A DNA stretch of 64,000 nucleotides, from assembly GCF_003112575.1 (NCBI RefSeq), contig NZ_BEWC01000007.1, positions 186,001 through 250,000 on the forward strand, read 5' to 3'. Source of the stretch: Streptomyces ardesiacus. Lineage in GTDB: Bacteria; Actinomycetota; Actinomycetes; Streptomycetales; Streptomycetaceae. Both the position numbers and the translations under genes were made by a program. How positions within the stretch are numbered: position 1 is the first letter of the stretch; each line of letters begins with the position of its first letter. The notes under the pieces were generated by a model. That model saw nothing but the letters and a program-made list of their open reading frames with translations, was not told where the DNA came from and made no database searches. Positions 57,117 to 64,000 of this stretch are shown piece by piece.

Positions 57117-59399
57117 ATGCAGAACACCGGCACGCGCAGCCCCGCCACCACGCCCACGCACTGCCCGTACTGCGCCCTGCAGTGCGGGATGAACCTGACG
57201 CCCGTCGGGGGCGGGACCGTGGAGGTGTCCGAGCGGGCGGACTTCCCGGTGAACCGGGGCGCGCTGTGCGGCAAGGGGCGTACGGCGGCGCAGGTGCTCG
57301 CGCCCGGGGTGCGGCTGACCTCGCCGCTGGTGCGGTCGCCGGGCGGCGCGCTGGTGCCGGCCGGGTGGGACGAGGCGCTGGACCGGATCGCCGGGAGCCT
57401 CGGGCGCACGCGGGCGCGGTACGGCGCGGACGCGCTCGGGGTGTTCGGCGGGGGCGGGCTGACCAACGAGAAGGCGTACGCGCTGGGCAAGTTCGCCCGG
57501 GTGGTCCTCGGCACCTCGCAGATCGACTACAACGGACGGTTCTGCATGTCGTCGGCGGCGGCCGCCGGCACGCGGGCCTTCGGGCTCGACCGGGGGCTGC
57601 CGTTCCCGCTGGAGGACGTCCCGAGGACGGGGTGCGTGATCCTGGTCGGCTCGAACCCGGCGGAGACGATGCCGCCGTCCCTGCGCTACTTCACCGAGCT
57701 GCGGGAGAACGGCGGCACCCTGATCGTCGTCGACCCGCGCCGCACGCGGACCGCCGAGCAGGCCGACCTGCACCTCGCGCCCCGGCCCGGGACCGACCTC
57801 GCCCTCGCGCTGGGCCTGCTGCACCTGGTGGTCGCCGAGGGGCGGGTCGACGAGGCGTACGTCGAGGAGCGCACGTCCGGCTGGGAGGAGGCGCGGGCGG
57901 CGGCGATGGCGCACTGGCCGGAGCACGTGGAGCGGATCACGGGGGTGTCGGTCCCCGAACTGCGGGAGGCGGTACGGCTGTTCTGCGCGCCGGAGGCGGC
58001 GATGGTGCTGACCGCGCGGGGGCCCGAGCAGCAGGCCAAGGGCACGGACACGGTGGGCGCGTGGATCAACCTGTGCCTGGCGACGGGGCGGGCCGGGCGG
58101 CCCCTGTCGGGGTACGGCTGCCTGACCGGGCAGGGCAACGGGCAGGGCGGGCGCGAACACGGGCAGAAGGCCGACCAGTTGCCGGGCTACCGCAGGCTCA
58201 CCGACCCGGCGGCGCGGCGGCACGTGGCCGAGGTGTGGGGCGTGGACCCGGACGCGCTGCCGGGGCCGGGGCGCAGCGCGTACGAGCTGCTGGACGCGCT
58301 GGGGTCGGACGTCAGGTCGCTGCTGGTGATGGGGTCCAACCCGGTCGTCTCGGCGCCCCGGGCCGCGCACGTGGAGGAACGGCTGCGGTCGCTGGACTTC
58401 CTCGCCGTGTGCGACGTGGTGCTCTCGGAGACGGCGCGGCTGGCGGACGTGGTGCTGCCGGTGACGCAGTGGGCGGAGGAGACGGGGACCACGACGAACC
58501 TGGAGGGGCGGGTGCTGCTGCGGCGGCGCGCCGTCACCCCGCCGGAGGGCGTCCGCGGCGACCTGGAGGTGCTGCACGCGCTGGCCGGGCGGCTCGGTGT
58601 GGAGAAGGGGTTCCCGGTCGATCCCGAGGAGGTCTTCGAGGAGCTGCGGCGGGCGAGCGCGGGCGGCCCGGCGGACTACTCCGGGATCGACTACCGGCGT
58701 CTGGCACGGGAGGACGGCGTGTTCTGGCCGTGCCCGGCGCCGCCGCCGCACGGCGGGCCCGCGCTCCGTGCGGCCGTCACGCCGCCGCCCGCGGCCGGCG
58801 ACACCGCGCCGCGTCCGGACACCGCGCCGCGTCCGGACACCGCGCCGCGTCCGGACACCGCGGCGCCGGGCGCGGAGGACGCCGCCGCACCCCACACCGG
58901 TGCCCCGACGCCCGCGGCCGGCGGCACGGCGCCCCACCCGGGCACCCCCCGCCTCTTCCTCGACCGTTTCGCCACCCCCGACGGCCGGGCGCGCTTCGTG
59001 CCCGTCGCGCACCGTCCGAGTGCCGAGGAGCCGGACGAGGAGTACCCGGTGCTGCTGACCACGGGGCGGGTCGTGGCGCAGTACCAGTCGGGGGCGCAGA
59101 CCCGGCGGGTGGCCGAGCTGAACGCCGCCGCGCCGGGACCCTTCGTGGAGCTGCACCCGCGGCTGGCGGCGCGGCTGGGGGCGGCCGAGGGCGACCCGCT
59201 GGCGGTCGTGTCCCGGCGGGGGCGGGCCGTGGCCCCGGCCCGCATCACCACCGGCATCCGGCCCGACACCGTGTTCATGCCCTTCCACTGGCCGGGCGAG
59301 GGCCGCGCCAACACGCTGACCAACCCGGCGCTGGACCCGGCCTCGCGGATGCCGGAGTTCAAGGTGTGCGCGGTGCGGGTGGAGGCGGTGCCGCGGTAG
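57117..59399 (+). CDS. nasA: Assimilatory nitrate reductase catalytic subunit (molybdopterin oxidoreductase)
   Basis: 760 aa, ATG at 57117 with a weak ribosome site. N-terminal [4Fe-4S] motif CPYCALQCGM with the fourth Cys in GALCGKG; molybdenum ligand Cys in NGRFCMSSAAAAG; pterin-binding regions LVGSNPAETMP and GQGNGQGGREHGQKADQLPG; a C-terminal domain 4 from about 650. Reduces nitrate to nitrite in the cytoplasm. An insert of about 60 residues (about 545-620) rich in Pro, Ala and Thr contains three perfect DTAPRP repeats and links domains 3 and 4; it is probably a disordered surface loop. No second nitrite reductase gene is in the window. Confidence 0.9.
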   Translation: MQNTGTRSPATTPTHCPYCALQCGMNLTPVGGGTVEVSERADFPVNRGALCGKGRTAAQVLAPGVRLTSPLVRSPGGALVPAGWDEALDRIAGSLGRTRARYGADALGVFGGGGLTNEKAYALGKFARVVLGTSQIDYNGRFCMSSAAAAGTRAFGLDRGLPFPLEDVPRTGCVILVGSNPAETMPPSLRYFTELRENGGTLIVVDPRRTRTAEQADLHLAPRPGTDLALALGLLHLVVAEGRVDEAYVEERTSGWEEARAAAMAHWPEHVERITGVSVPELREAVRLFCAPEAAMVLTARGPEQQAKGTDTVGAWINLCLATGRAGRPLSGYGCLTGQGNGQGGREHGQKADQLPGYRRLTDPAARRHVAEVWGVDPDALPGPGRSAYELLDALGSDVRSLLVMGSNPVVSAPRAAHVEERLRSLDFLAVCDVVLSETARLADVVLPVTQWAEETGTTTNLEGRVLLRRRAVTPPEGVRGDLEVLHALAGRLGVEKGFPVDPEEVFEELRRASAGGPADYSGIDYRRLAREDGVFWPCPAPPPHGGPALRAAVTPPPAAGDTAPRPDTAPRPDTAPRPDTAAPGAEDAAAPHTGAPTPAAGGTAPHPGTPRLFLDRFATPDGRARFVPVAHRPSAEEPDEEYPVLLTTGRVVAQYQSGAQTRRVAELNAAAPGPFVELHPRLAARLGAAEGDPLAVVSRRGRAVAPARITTGIRPDTVFMPFHWPGEGRANTLTNPALDPASRMPEFKVCAVRVEAVPR
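58801..58860. repeat. 18-bp tandem repeat inside the nitrate reductase gene
   Basis: Three exact copies of ACCGCGCCGCGTCCGGAC (DTAPRP in frame) plus part of a fourth. The unit is a multiple of three, so copy-number change would keep the frame. Confidence 0.9.
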
Positions 59400-59519
59400 C
59401 CGCCGGCGTGCGGGGAGCGCGGTGCACGGGACCGACGGCCGGTCGCCCGCCGCCCGGCGCCCGCCCGGCGCGCTCGCCTACGCTTGCGCGGAGACGGCGA
59501 GCGAGGGGCAGGGGAACCG

Positions 59520-60449
59520 ATGAGCCTGAGACAGTTCGAGTACGCCCTGGCCGTCGCCGAGGAGGGTTCGGTGACGGCGGCGGCGGAGGCGCTGCGCGTC
59601 GCCCAGCCCTCGGTGTCCCAGCAGATCCGCGGCCTGGAGCGGGACCTCGGCGTGGAGCTGTTCTCCCGCACGCCGACCGGTCTGGTGCCCACCGTGGCCG
59701 GCCGTGCCTTCCTGCGCGAGGCGGAGGTCGCCGTGAACGCGGCGCGCCGGGCGCGGGCGACGGCGCGGGCCGGCTCCGAGGAGCTGGCGGGAGAGTTGGT
59801 GGTCGCGGTGCAGATGGGCCTGGGCACGCGGCAGCTGCCGGGCGCCCTGAGCGCGCTGCGGCGCCGCTTCCCGCGCCTGGAGGTCACCGTCTTCGAGGAG
59901 CCGAACCCCACCGAGCTGGAGCGGCTGGCCCGCGGGGGCGTGCTGGACCTCGCCATCATGGCCGGACCGTGCGACGAGGGCCTGTACGACGGCCACCACC
60001 TCGGTGACGAGGAGTTCGTCGTGGTGCTGGCGGCCGGGCACCCGCAGCTCGCCGCGGACCGGGTCGCGCTGCGGGACCTGGAGCGGGAGCCGTGGGTGCG
60101 CTTCGATCCCGCCAGCGCGCTCGACGGCGTCCTGGTGGAGGTGCTGCGGGAGAACGGGCTGGCCCCGACCACCGTCGCCCGGGTCTCCCAGACGGCGACG
60201 GCCGTGCGCTGGGCCGCCCACGGCCTCGGGGTGACGTTCGTCCCGGCCTCCGCGGTGCCCCCCGGTCACGAGCACCTGGTGCGCCCGGTGTCCCCGGCCG
60301 TGTCCCAGCCCGTCGTCGCCGCGGTCCGGCCCGGCGCGGGTCCCGCGGAGACGGCGCTGCTGGAGTTCCTGCGGCAGGAGACCTGGTACCGGTTCGGTCA
60401 GAGCTGGGTGGCGCCGCCGTCCACGGCCAGCTCGGCGCCGGTCGTGTAG
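59520..60449 (+). CDS. LysR-family transcriptional regulator
   Basis: 309 aa from the ATG at 59520 (MSLRQFEYALAVAEEG), with AGGGGAA upstream. N-terminal wHTH (SVTAAAEALRVAQPSVSQQIRGLERDLG) and a substrate-binding domain from about 90. The last 18 residues extend past the usual end and overlap the 3' end of the convergent SDR gene by 52 bases. Possible targets are the nitrate reductase gene upstream or the two SDR genes downstream; no operator could be assigned. Confidence 0.94.
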   Translation: MSLRQFEYALAVAEEGSVTAAAEALRVAQPSVSQQIRGLERDLGVELFSRTPTGLVPTVAGRAFLREAEVAVNAARRARATARAGSEELAGELVVAVQMGLGTRQLPGALSALRRRFPRLEVTVFEEPNPTELERLARGGVLDLAIMAGPCDEGLYDGHHLGDEEFVVVLAAGHPQLAADRVALRDLEREPWVRFDPASALDGVLVEVLRENGLAPTTVARVSQTATAVRWAAHGLGVTFVPASAVPPGHEHLVRPVSPAVSQPVVAAVRPGAGPAETALLEFLRQETWYRFGQSWVAPPSTASSAPVV

Positions 60450-61141
60450 GTGGCGTCGAAGGCGAGGAAGGCGGCGGCCCGGGCGATCTCCTCGGGGGTG
60501 CCGAAGCGCCGCATGGGGTTGGCCGCGACCCGTTCCGCCTTGAACCGCTCGGCCTCCTCGGCGGTCATCGCCGCGTCCAGGGCTCCCGTGTCGACGGGTC
60601 CGGGGCTCACCGCGTTGACCCGGATGCGGCGGGGCAGCAGCTCACGGGAGAAGCTGCGGGCCATCGAGCGCAGCGCCGCCTTCCCAGCCGCGTAGACGCT
60701 GGTGTCCGCCATGCCGACGACATTGGCGACCGAGGTGGTGAGGACGACGCCGGCGCCCGTGTTCAGCAGCGGGGCGAGCTTCTGCACGGTGAACCAGGCG
60801 CCCTTGACGTTGATGTCGAACAGCTCGTCGTACGCCTCCTCGGTCGTCGAGTCGAGCGGCGTGAGAGTGGCGATGCCGGCGTTGACGAACAGGGCGTCGA
60901 CCGTGCCGAGTCCGGCCTTCACCCGGTCGGTGAGGGCGTCCAGGTCCGGCAGTGAGGCCACGTCGCCCCGGACGGCCACCGCGTTCTCGCCGAGCCGCTC
61001 CCGGGCGGCGTCGAGCGTGGCCTGCGAGCGGCCGGTGATCACGACGCGGGCTCCGCCGGCCACCAGCAGCTCCGCCATCGCGAGACCCATTCCGCTGCCG
61101 CCACCCGTGATCACGGCATTCCTGTTGCTGTACATTCCCAT
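60398..61141 (-). CDS. Short-chain dehydrogenase/reductase, copy 2 of the pair
   Basis: 247 aa from the ATG at 61141 (MGMYSNRNAVITGG), with AAAGGGA upstream; an ATG six bases later is an alternative. Classical SDR: cofactor motif TGGGSGMG, NAG (VNAGIATL), catalytic Ser in LTTSVANV and YxxxK (YAAGK). Asp or Arg after the second strand (ITGRSQATL) suggests NADP preference. Second gene of a two-gene SDR operon, 62 bases after the first. Confidence 0.93.
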   Translation of the reverse strand: MGMYSNRNAVITGGGSGMGLAMAELLVAGGARVVITGRSQATLDAARERLGENAVAVRGDVASLPDLDALTDRVKAGLGTVDALFVNAGIATLTPLDSTTEEAYDELFDINVKGAWFTVQKLAPLLNTGAGVVLTTSVANVVGMADTSVYAAGKAALRSMARSFSRELLPRRIRVNAVSPGPVDTGALDAAMTAEEAERFKAERVAANPMRRFGTPEEIARAAAFLAFDATYTTGAELAVDGGATQL

Positions 61142-61203
61142 TTCCGGGTCCCTTTTCGCAGAGTTTTCCAGCTTCATTTTCCCAGTGGTCGCCCTCTGGA
61201 ATG

Positions 61204-61953
61204 TCAGCCCCTGGGATATTCCCCGCCGTCCACCGCGAGGCTGGTTCCGGTCACCCAGCCCGCGCGGTCGGACACGAGGAAAAGCACCGCCTGGGCGATG
61301 TCGTCGGGCAGGCCGTCGCGCCCCAGCGGGGCGGTGCCGCTCGGGGCCGGTCCGGCGTCGAGACGCGCCCAGTGCTCCCGGGTCTCCTCCCCGCCGGGGG
61401 TGGAGGTCCGGCCGGGACTGACGGTGTTGACCCGGACGCCGGAGGGGGCCAGCGCCGCGGCCAGTCCGGCGCTGTAGTTGTCCAGCGCCGCCTTCGCCGC
61501 CTGGTAGTGCAGGAACGGGGGCGCGGGGGGCGCGACCGCGGCGGAGGAGATGTGCACGATCGTCCCCGAACGCCGTTCCCGCATGCCCGGCACCAGCAGC
61601 GAGTTCAGCCGGACCGCGGCGAGGAGGTTGAGGTTCAGGGCGTCCAGCCACTCCTCGTCGGGGATGACCGGGCCGTCCTTCTGGGGCCGCGCCCCGCCCG
61701 CGTTGTGGACCAGGACGTCCACCCCGCCGAGCGCCTCGTGCGCGGCCCCGGCGAGTGCCTCGGCCCCGGCGGGGGTCCGCACGTCCGCCTGCACGAAGCG
61801 CGCCCCCTCCGGTGCCGGGCCCGTCGCCGACCTGGCGGTCGTGATCACCTCGGCGCCGGCGTCCAGGAGCCCGCGGACGATCGCCGCCCCGATTCCCCGG
61901 GTGCCGCCGGTGACCAGGGCCCGCTTTCCGGCGAGTTCCCGGTTCTCCGACAT
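61204..61953 (-). CDS. Short-chain dehydrogenase/reductase, copy 1 of the pair
   Basis: 249 aa from the ATG at 61953 (MSENRELAGKRALVTGG), with AAGGA seven bases upstream; the longer open frame upstream overlaps regulatory sequence. SDR motifs TGGTRGIG, HNAGG, Ser in HISSAAVA and YxxxK (YQAAK) are all intact. The pattern of a 3-oxoacyl-ACP-reductase-like SDR with unknown substrate. First gene of the operon, likely controlled through the hairpin/operator at 62094-62126. Confidence 0.93.
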   Translation of the reverse strand: MSENRELAGKRALVTGGTRGIGAAIVRGLLDAGAEVITTARSATGPAPEGARFVQADVRTPAGAEALAGAAHEALGGVDVLVHNAGGARPQKDGPVIPDEEWLDALNLNLLAAVRLNSLLVPGMRERRSGTIVHISSAAVAPPAPPFLHYQAAKAALDNYSAGLAAALAPSGVRVNTVSPGRTSTPGGEETREHWARLDAGPAPSGTAPLGRDGLPDDIAQAVLFLVSDRAGWVTGTSLAVDGGEYPRG

Positions 61954-62261
61954 CTTTTCCTTCACGGCCACAGCACAGTCCCTTTCGCATTGCTCTGCCT
62001 TCGCAGTGCCTTTTCGCATTGCCCGCAGAATTCGTTTCGATGTCCCGCTCACGGTAGGTCCGGGAAAGAAAGAAGGGCAAAGACGAAATTGCAGCGGGGG
62101 CCATAGGAGGTTCCTATGGCCCCCGCACTCCGCCGGCCCCCGCACGCCGTCCGCCGTTCGGAGGCCGCGGTCACCCGTTCACACCGCTCGGGGGGCGGGG
62201 CGGGCGCGGTGCCACTTTCCTCGGTAGGGCAGGGGCCACCGAACAGCTCAAGGGAGCACCG
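61954..62261. other. 308-bp divergent intergenic region of the SDR operon and the secreted-protein gene
   Basis: No gene. Near the SDR side are three direct repeats related to TTTCGCATTGC (61983-61993, 62002-62009 partial, 62012-62022), period about 29. A large perfect inverted repeat lies at 62094-62126, and a less GC-rich purine stretch (62060-62092). The right-hand 130 bases before the secreted gene show nothing clear. Confidence 0.7.
62094..62126. promoter_or_regulatory. Perfect 15-bp inverted repeat, likely operator of the SDR operon
   Basis: Arms GCGGGGGCCATAGGA and TCCTATGGCCCCCGC flank a GGT centre. No gene ends here on either strand, so a terminator is unlikely. The AT-containing core CATAGGA-N3-TCCTATG looks like a dimeric-regulator site, about 140 bases upstream of the first SDR start. 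Confidence 0.55.
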
Positions 62262-62789
62262 ATGCGACGTACCGCCCGCCTGCTGACCGGTACCGCGCTC
62301 ACCGCCGCGGCCGTCGGTCTGTCCACCGCGGCCCCGGTGTACGCCGGGCAGGACGCCGGGGGCCTGACGGTGTATCCGTCCTCGGTCGTGCCGGGCGAAC
62401 AGGCCGTGGTGACGACGACGGCGTGCGGGGAGGGCGGCTCGGCGGCGGGAGACGCCGGCGCGGTCGGAGCGGGCGCGTTCCCGCTGGCGCCGGACGCGGA
62501 CGACGGGGAGACGACCGGTCACTTCGAGGTGCCGCCGAGCGCGCAGCCGGGGACGTACGAGATCGTCGCGACCTGTGGGGCCGCGGGCCGGAAGGTGACG
62601 GGCGACCTGGTGGTCACGCTGACCCCGGCCGCCGAGCGGGTGTACCCGAGGGGAAGCGTCAAGACGGGGGTCGGCGGCGCACTTGGCCCCGATCCCGTGC
62701 AGACCGCGGCCGGCGTGGCGGCTCTCGCCGTCGCCGCCGCGGGCGGTACCTGGCTCCTGCATCGCCGGGCGAGAGGCGACGGGATCTGA
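62262..62789 (+). CDS. Secreted, membrane-tethered protein upstream of the sortase
   Basis: 175 aa, GGGAGC before the ATG. Signal peptide 1-28 (APVYA-GQ), an Ig-like extracellular domain with two Cys (about 30-125), then a C-terminal hydrophobic segment (about 148-163) ending in HRRARGDGI. It has the shape of a sortase substrate (stop-transfer plus basic tail), but no LPxTG, LAxTG or similar motif precedes the hydrophobic segment. The sortase gene follows after 120 bases with a terminator between. Confidence 0.85.
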   Translation: MRRTARLLTGTALTAAAVGLSTAAPVYAGQDAGGLTVYPSSVVPGEQAVVTTTACGEGGSAAGDAGAVGAGAFPLAPDADDGETTGHFEVPPSAQPGTYEIVATCGAAGRKVTGDLVVTLTPAAERVYPRGSVKTGVGGALGPDPVQTAAGVAALAVAAAGGTWLLHRRARGDGI

Positions 62790-62825
62790 CGGGCACCCTC
62801 CGCTGCCCGTCCGCCGGTACCGCAC

Positions 62826-62879
62826 TTCCCCGCCCCCTCCGGGTCCGACGCCCCTCGCGGCCCGGAGGGGGGCGGGGAA
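62826..62879 (+). terminator. Hairpin terminator between the secreted-protein and sortase genes
   Basis: An 18-bp G/C stem with one bulged G (62826-62843 with 62861-62879) and a 17-base loop. It starts 37 bases after the secreted-protein stop. Confidence 0.75.
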
Positions 62880-62909
62880 ACCCCAGGGACACGAGGGAGA
62901 GGGGACGTC

Positions 62910-63542
62910 ATGCGCAGGGTCAAGGACAGCGCGATAGCGGCCGTCACCGCGGTCGCCCTGTGCGCGGGGGCGTGGCTGCTGCTCGGCGGCGCCCGCACCG
63001 ACGCCCCGCCCCAGCCGTCGGCCGCGCAGTCCGGCGGCGCGGGGCAGACGGGCCACGCCGGCCGGGGCGCCGCCGCACCGGCGCTGCCGCCCTCCCCGCC
63101 GGACCGCGTCCGCATCCCGGCGATCGGCGTGGACGCCCCGCTGACGGGCCTGGGCCTGACGGACACCGGCAGCCTGGATGTGCCGCCCGCCGAGAAGAAG
63201 AACCTCGCCGGCTGGTACGAGGCCGGCACCACCCCCGGTGAGCGGGGCACCGCCGTCGTCGCCGGGCACGTCGACAACGCTCGGGGCCCCGCGGTCTTCT
63301 ACCGCCTCGGCGCCCTGAAGAAGGGCTCCACGATCGAGGTCGACCGGCGCGACGGCGGCCTCGCCGTCTTCACGGTGGACGCGGTGGAGGTCTACGCCGC
63401 CGACGCCTTCCCCGACGAGAAGGTCTACGGCGCCGCCGACCGCCCCGAACTGCGCGTCATCACCTGCGGCGGCGCCTACTCGCGCAGTACCGGATACCAG
63501 GGGAACGTGGTCGTCTTCGCCCACCTCACCGGAAGCCGGTGA
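62910..63542 (+). CDS. Class E/F sortase
   Basis: 210 aa, with GAGGGGA before the ATG. An N-terminal transmembrane anchor (about 8-26) and a Pro/Ala linker precede the sortase barrel with His120 (VVAGHVDN), Cys186 (VITCGGAYS) and candidate catalytic Arg192 (SRSTGYQGN). It is a membrane-bound transpeptidase of the cell wall; class F members often accept varied sorting signals. The neighbouring secreted protein is the obvious candidate partner, though it lacks a canonical motif. Confidence 0.92.
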   Translation: MRRVKDSAIAAVTAVALCAGAWLLLGGARTDAPPQPSAAQSGGAGQTGHAGRGAAAPALPPSPPDRVRIPAIGVDAPLTGLGLTDTGSLDVPPAEKKNLAGWYEAGTTPGERGTAVVAGHVDNARGPAVFYRLGALKKGSTIEVDRRDGGLAVFTVDAVEVYAADAFPDEKVYGAADRPELRVITCGGAYSRSTGYQGNVVVFAHLTGSR

Positions 63543-63587
63543 GAACGGGGAGCGGGACGCCGGGGCGCCGCTCGGCCGCAGCGGGGA

Positions 63588-64000
63588 CTACGCCACCCAC
63601 TGCTCGTACGCCAGGTTCGCCACCAGTGCGAACACCACCGTCAGCAGGACGACGCGGACGAAGCCGCTGCCCTTCTTCAGCGCCGTGTGGGCGCCGAACA
63701 TGCCGCCGGCCAGGTTGAAGACGGCCATCAGGGCGGCCAGCTGCCACAGCACCGCCCCCTGCCAGGCGAACGTGGCCAGCGCGCCCGCGTTGGTGCAGCA
63801 GTTGACGATCTTGGCGGTGGCCGACGCGGTCACCAGGTCGAGGTGGAGCAGGGCGGTGAGGGCCAGGACCAGGAAGGTTCCCGTGCCGGGACCGATGAGG
63901 CCGTCGTAGAAGCCGATGCCCACGCCCGCGAGGGCGATCGCGGTGAGGATCTGGCGGCGGGTGGCCGGGCCGGCGGCGGGCGCGGTGCCGAAGGCGGGGC
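63588..64000 (-). CDS. TauE/SafE-family permease, 5' end beyond the window
   Basis: The C-terminal 136 residues are present and the frame is open to the window edge. The block GVGIGFYDGLIGPGTGTFLV is the second conserved half-repeat of TauE/SafE (DUF81) transporters, followed by three hydrophobic segments. These proteins export sulfite, sulfonates or related anions. An internal in-frame GTG near 63902-63923 should not be taken as the start. Confidence 0.9.
   Translation of the reverse strand, partial: PAFGTAPAAGPATRRQILTAIALAGVGIGFYDGLIGPGTGTFLVLALTALLHLDLVTASATAKIVNCCTNAGALATFAWQGAVLWQLAALMAVFNLAGGMFGAHTALKKGSGFVRVVLLTVVFALVANLAYEQWVA

Noticed and set aside
55077..59288. 1403-codon minus-strand frame across chelatase, SanA-like and nitrate reductase genes
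   Set aside because: Crosses several well-supported genes in opposite or shifted frame, with no recognisable domain.
62094..62126. Rho-independent terminator
   Set aside because: No gene on either strand ends within the divergent region; an operator or leader element is more likely.

Overview
The window is high-GC chromosomal DNA from a Streptomyces. The evidence is strong GC bias at third codon positions, many GTG starts, 4-base ATGA/GTGA gene overlaps, Tat signal peptides, and TTA codons noticed in only one gene. Several products are recognisable Streptomyces core or near-core proteins: the malonyl-CoA synthetase MatB, the MreB paralogue Mbl, the sigma factor HrdA, DnaG, and an assimilatory nitrate reductase. 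Gene identities come from reading the translated sequence and from memory of families; no database search was possible. I see no insertion sequences, prophage, CRISPR array, rRNA or large biosynthetic cluster.

Layout. 1-7395 (minus) is a mce operon: an Mkl-type ATPase, two YrbE/MlaE permeases and five MCE-domain proteins, the last cut by the window edge. Its upstream region carries two near-identical 18-bp palindromes. 8049-12826 (plus) holds three unrelated-looking secreted proteins and a PucR-family regulator with two TTA codons. 12866-23319 is a plant-polysaccharide region: GH43 arabinanase, a PstS-like membrane protein, a GH35-like protein that has lost its catalytic residues, GH51 arabinofuranosidase and a sugar ABC importer. 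The arabinanase and the importer operon share almost the same promoter and operator arrangement.

23575-27994 (plus) is a four-gene cassette: an ImmA/IrrE-like zinc metalloprotease, two tandem paralogous seven-helix membrane proteins and an FAD oxidoreductase. No function is known to me. 28028-30398 holds an SMP-30 lactonase with its IclR regulator and an unknown protein. 30423-35652 is a malonate-utilisation locus: a GntR regulator divergent from a MatC-type carrier, MatB and a fused carboxyltransferase, with palindromic operators between the divergent genes. It is followed by a 19-codon micro-ORF with a perfect ribosome binding site and its own hairpin terminator, then a large secreted subtilisin.

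39856-48969 (plus) holds Mbl, a histidine kinase with a damaged ATPase domain, a 50-residue repeat peptide, three tRNA genes on the minus strand (one CAT, two Asn), a YtxH-like small protein, an FGGY kinase with altered motifs, and a heterodimeric ABC exporter. 49000-55075 (minus) holds hrdA, dnaG, an NAD(P)H reductase and a dGTPase-like HD protein. 55259-60449 contains nitrate-assimilation genes (CbiX-type chelatase, nitrate reductase), with a SanA-like and a LysR gene. 60398-64000 ends with two SDR oxidoreductases, a secreted protein, a class E/F sortase and a truncated TauE/SafE permease.

Functional themes are lipid or sterol uptake (mce), arabinan degradation, malonate activation to malonyl-CoA, and nitrate assimilation. 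The parts least explained by known biology are the metalloprotease-7TM-7TM-FAD cassette, the secreted trio with its TTA-containing regulator, the micro-ORF, and several intact genes encoding apparently dead enzymes.
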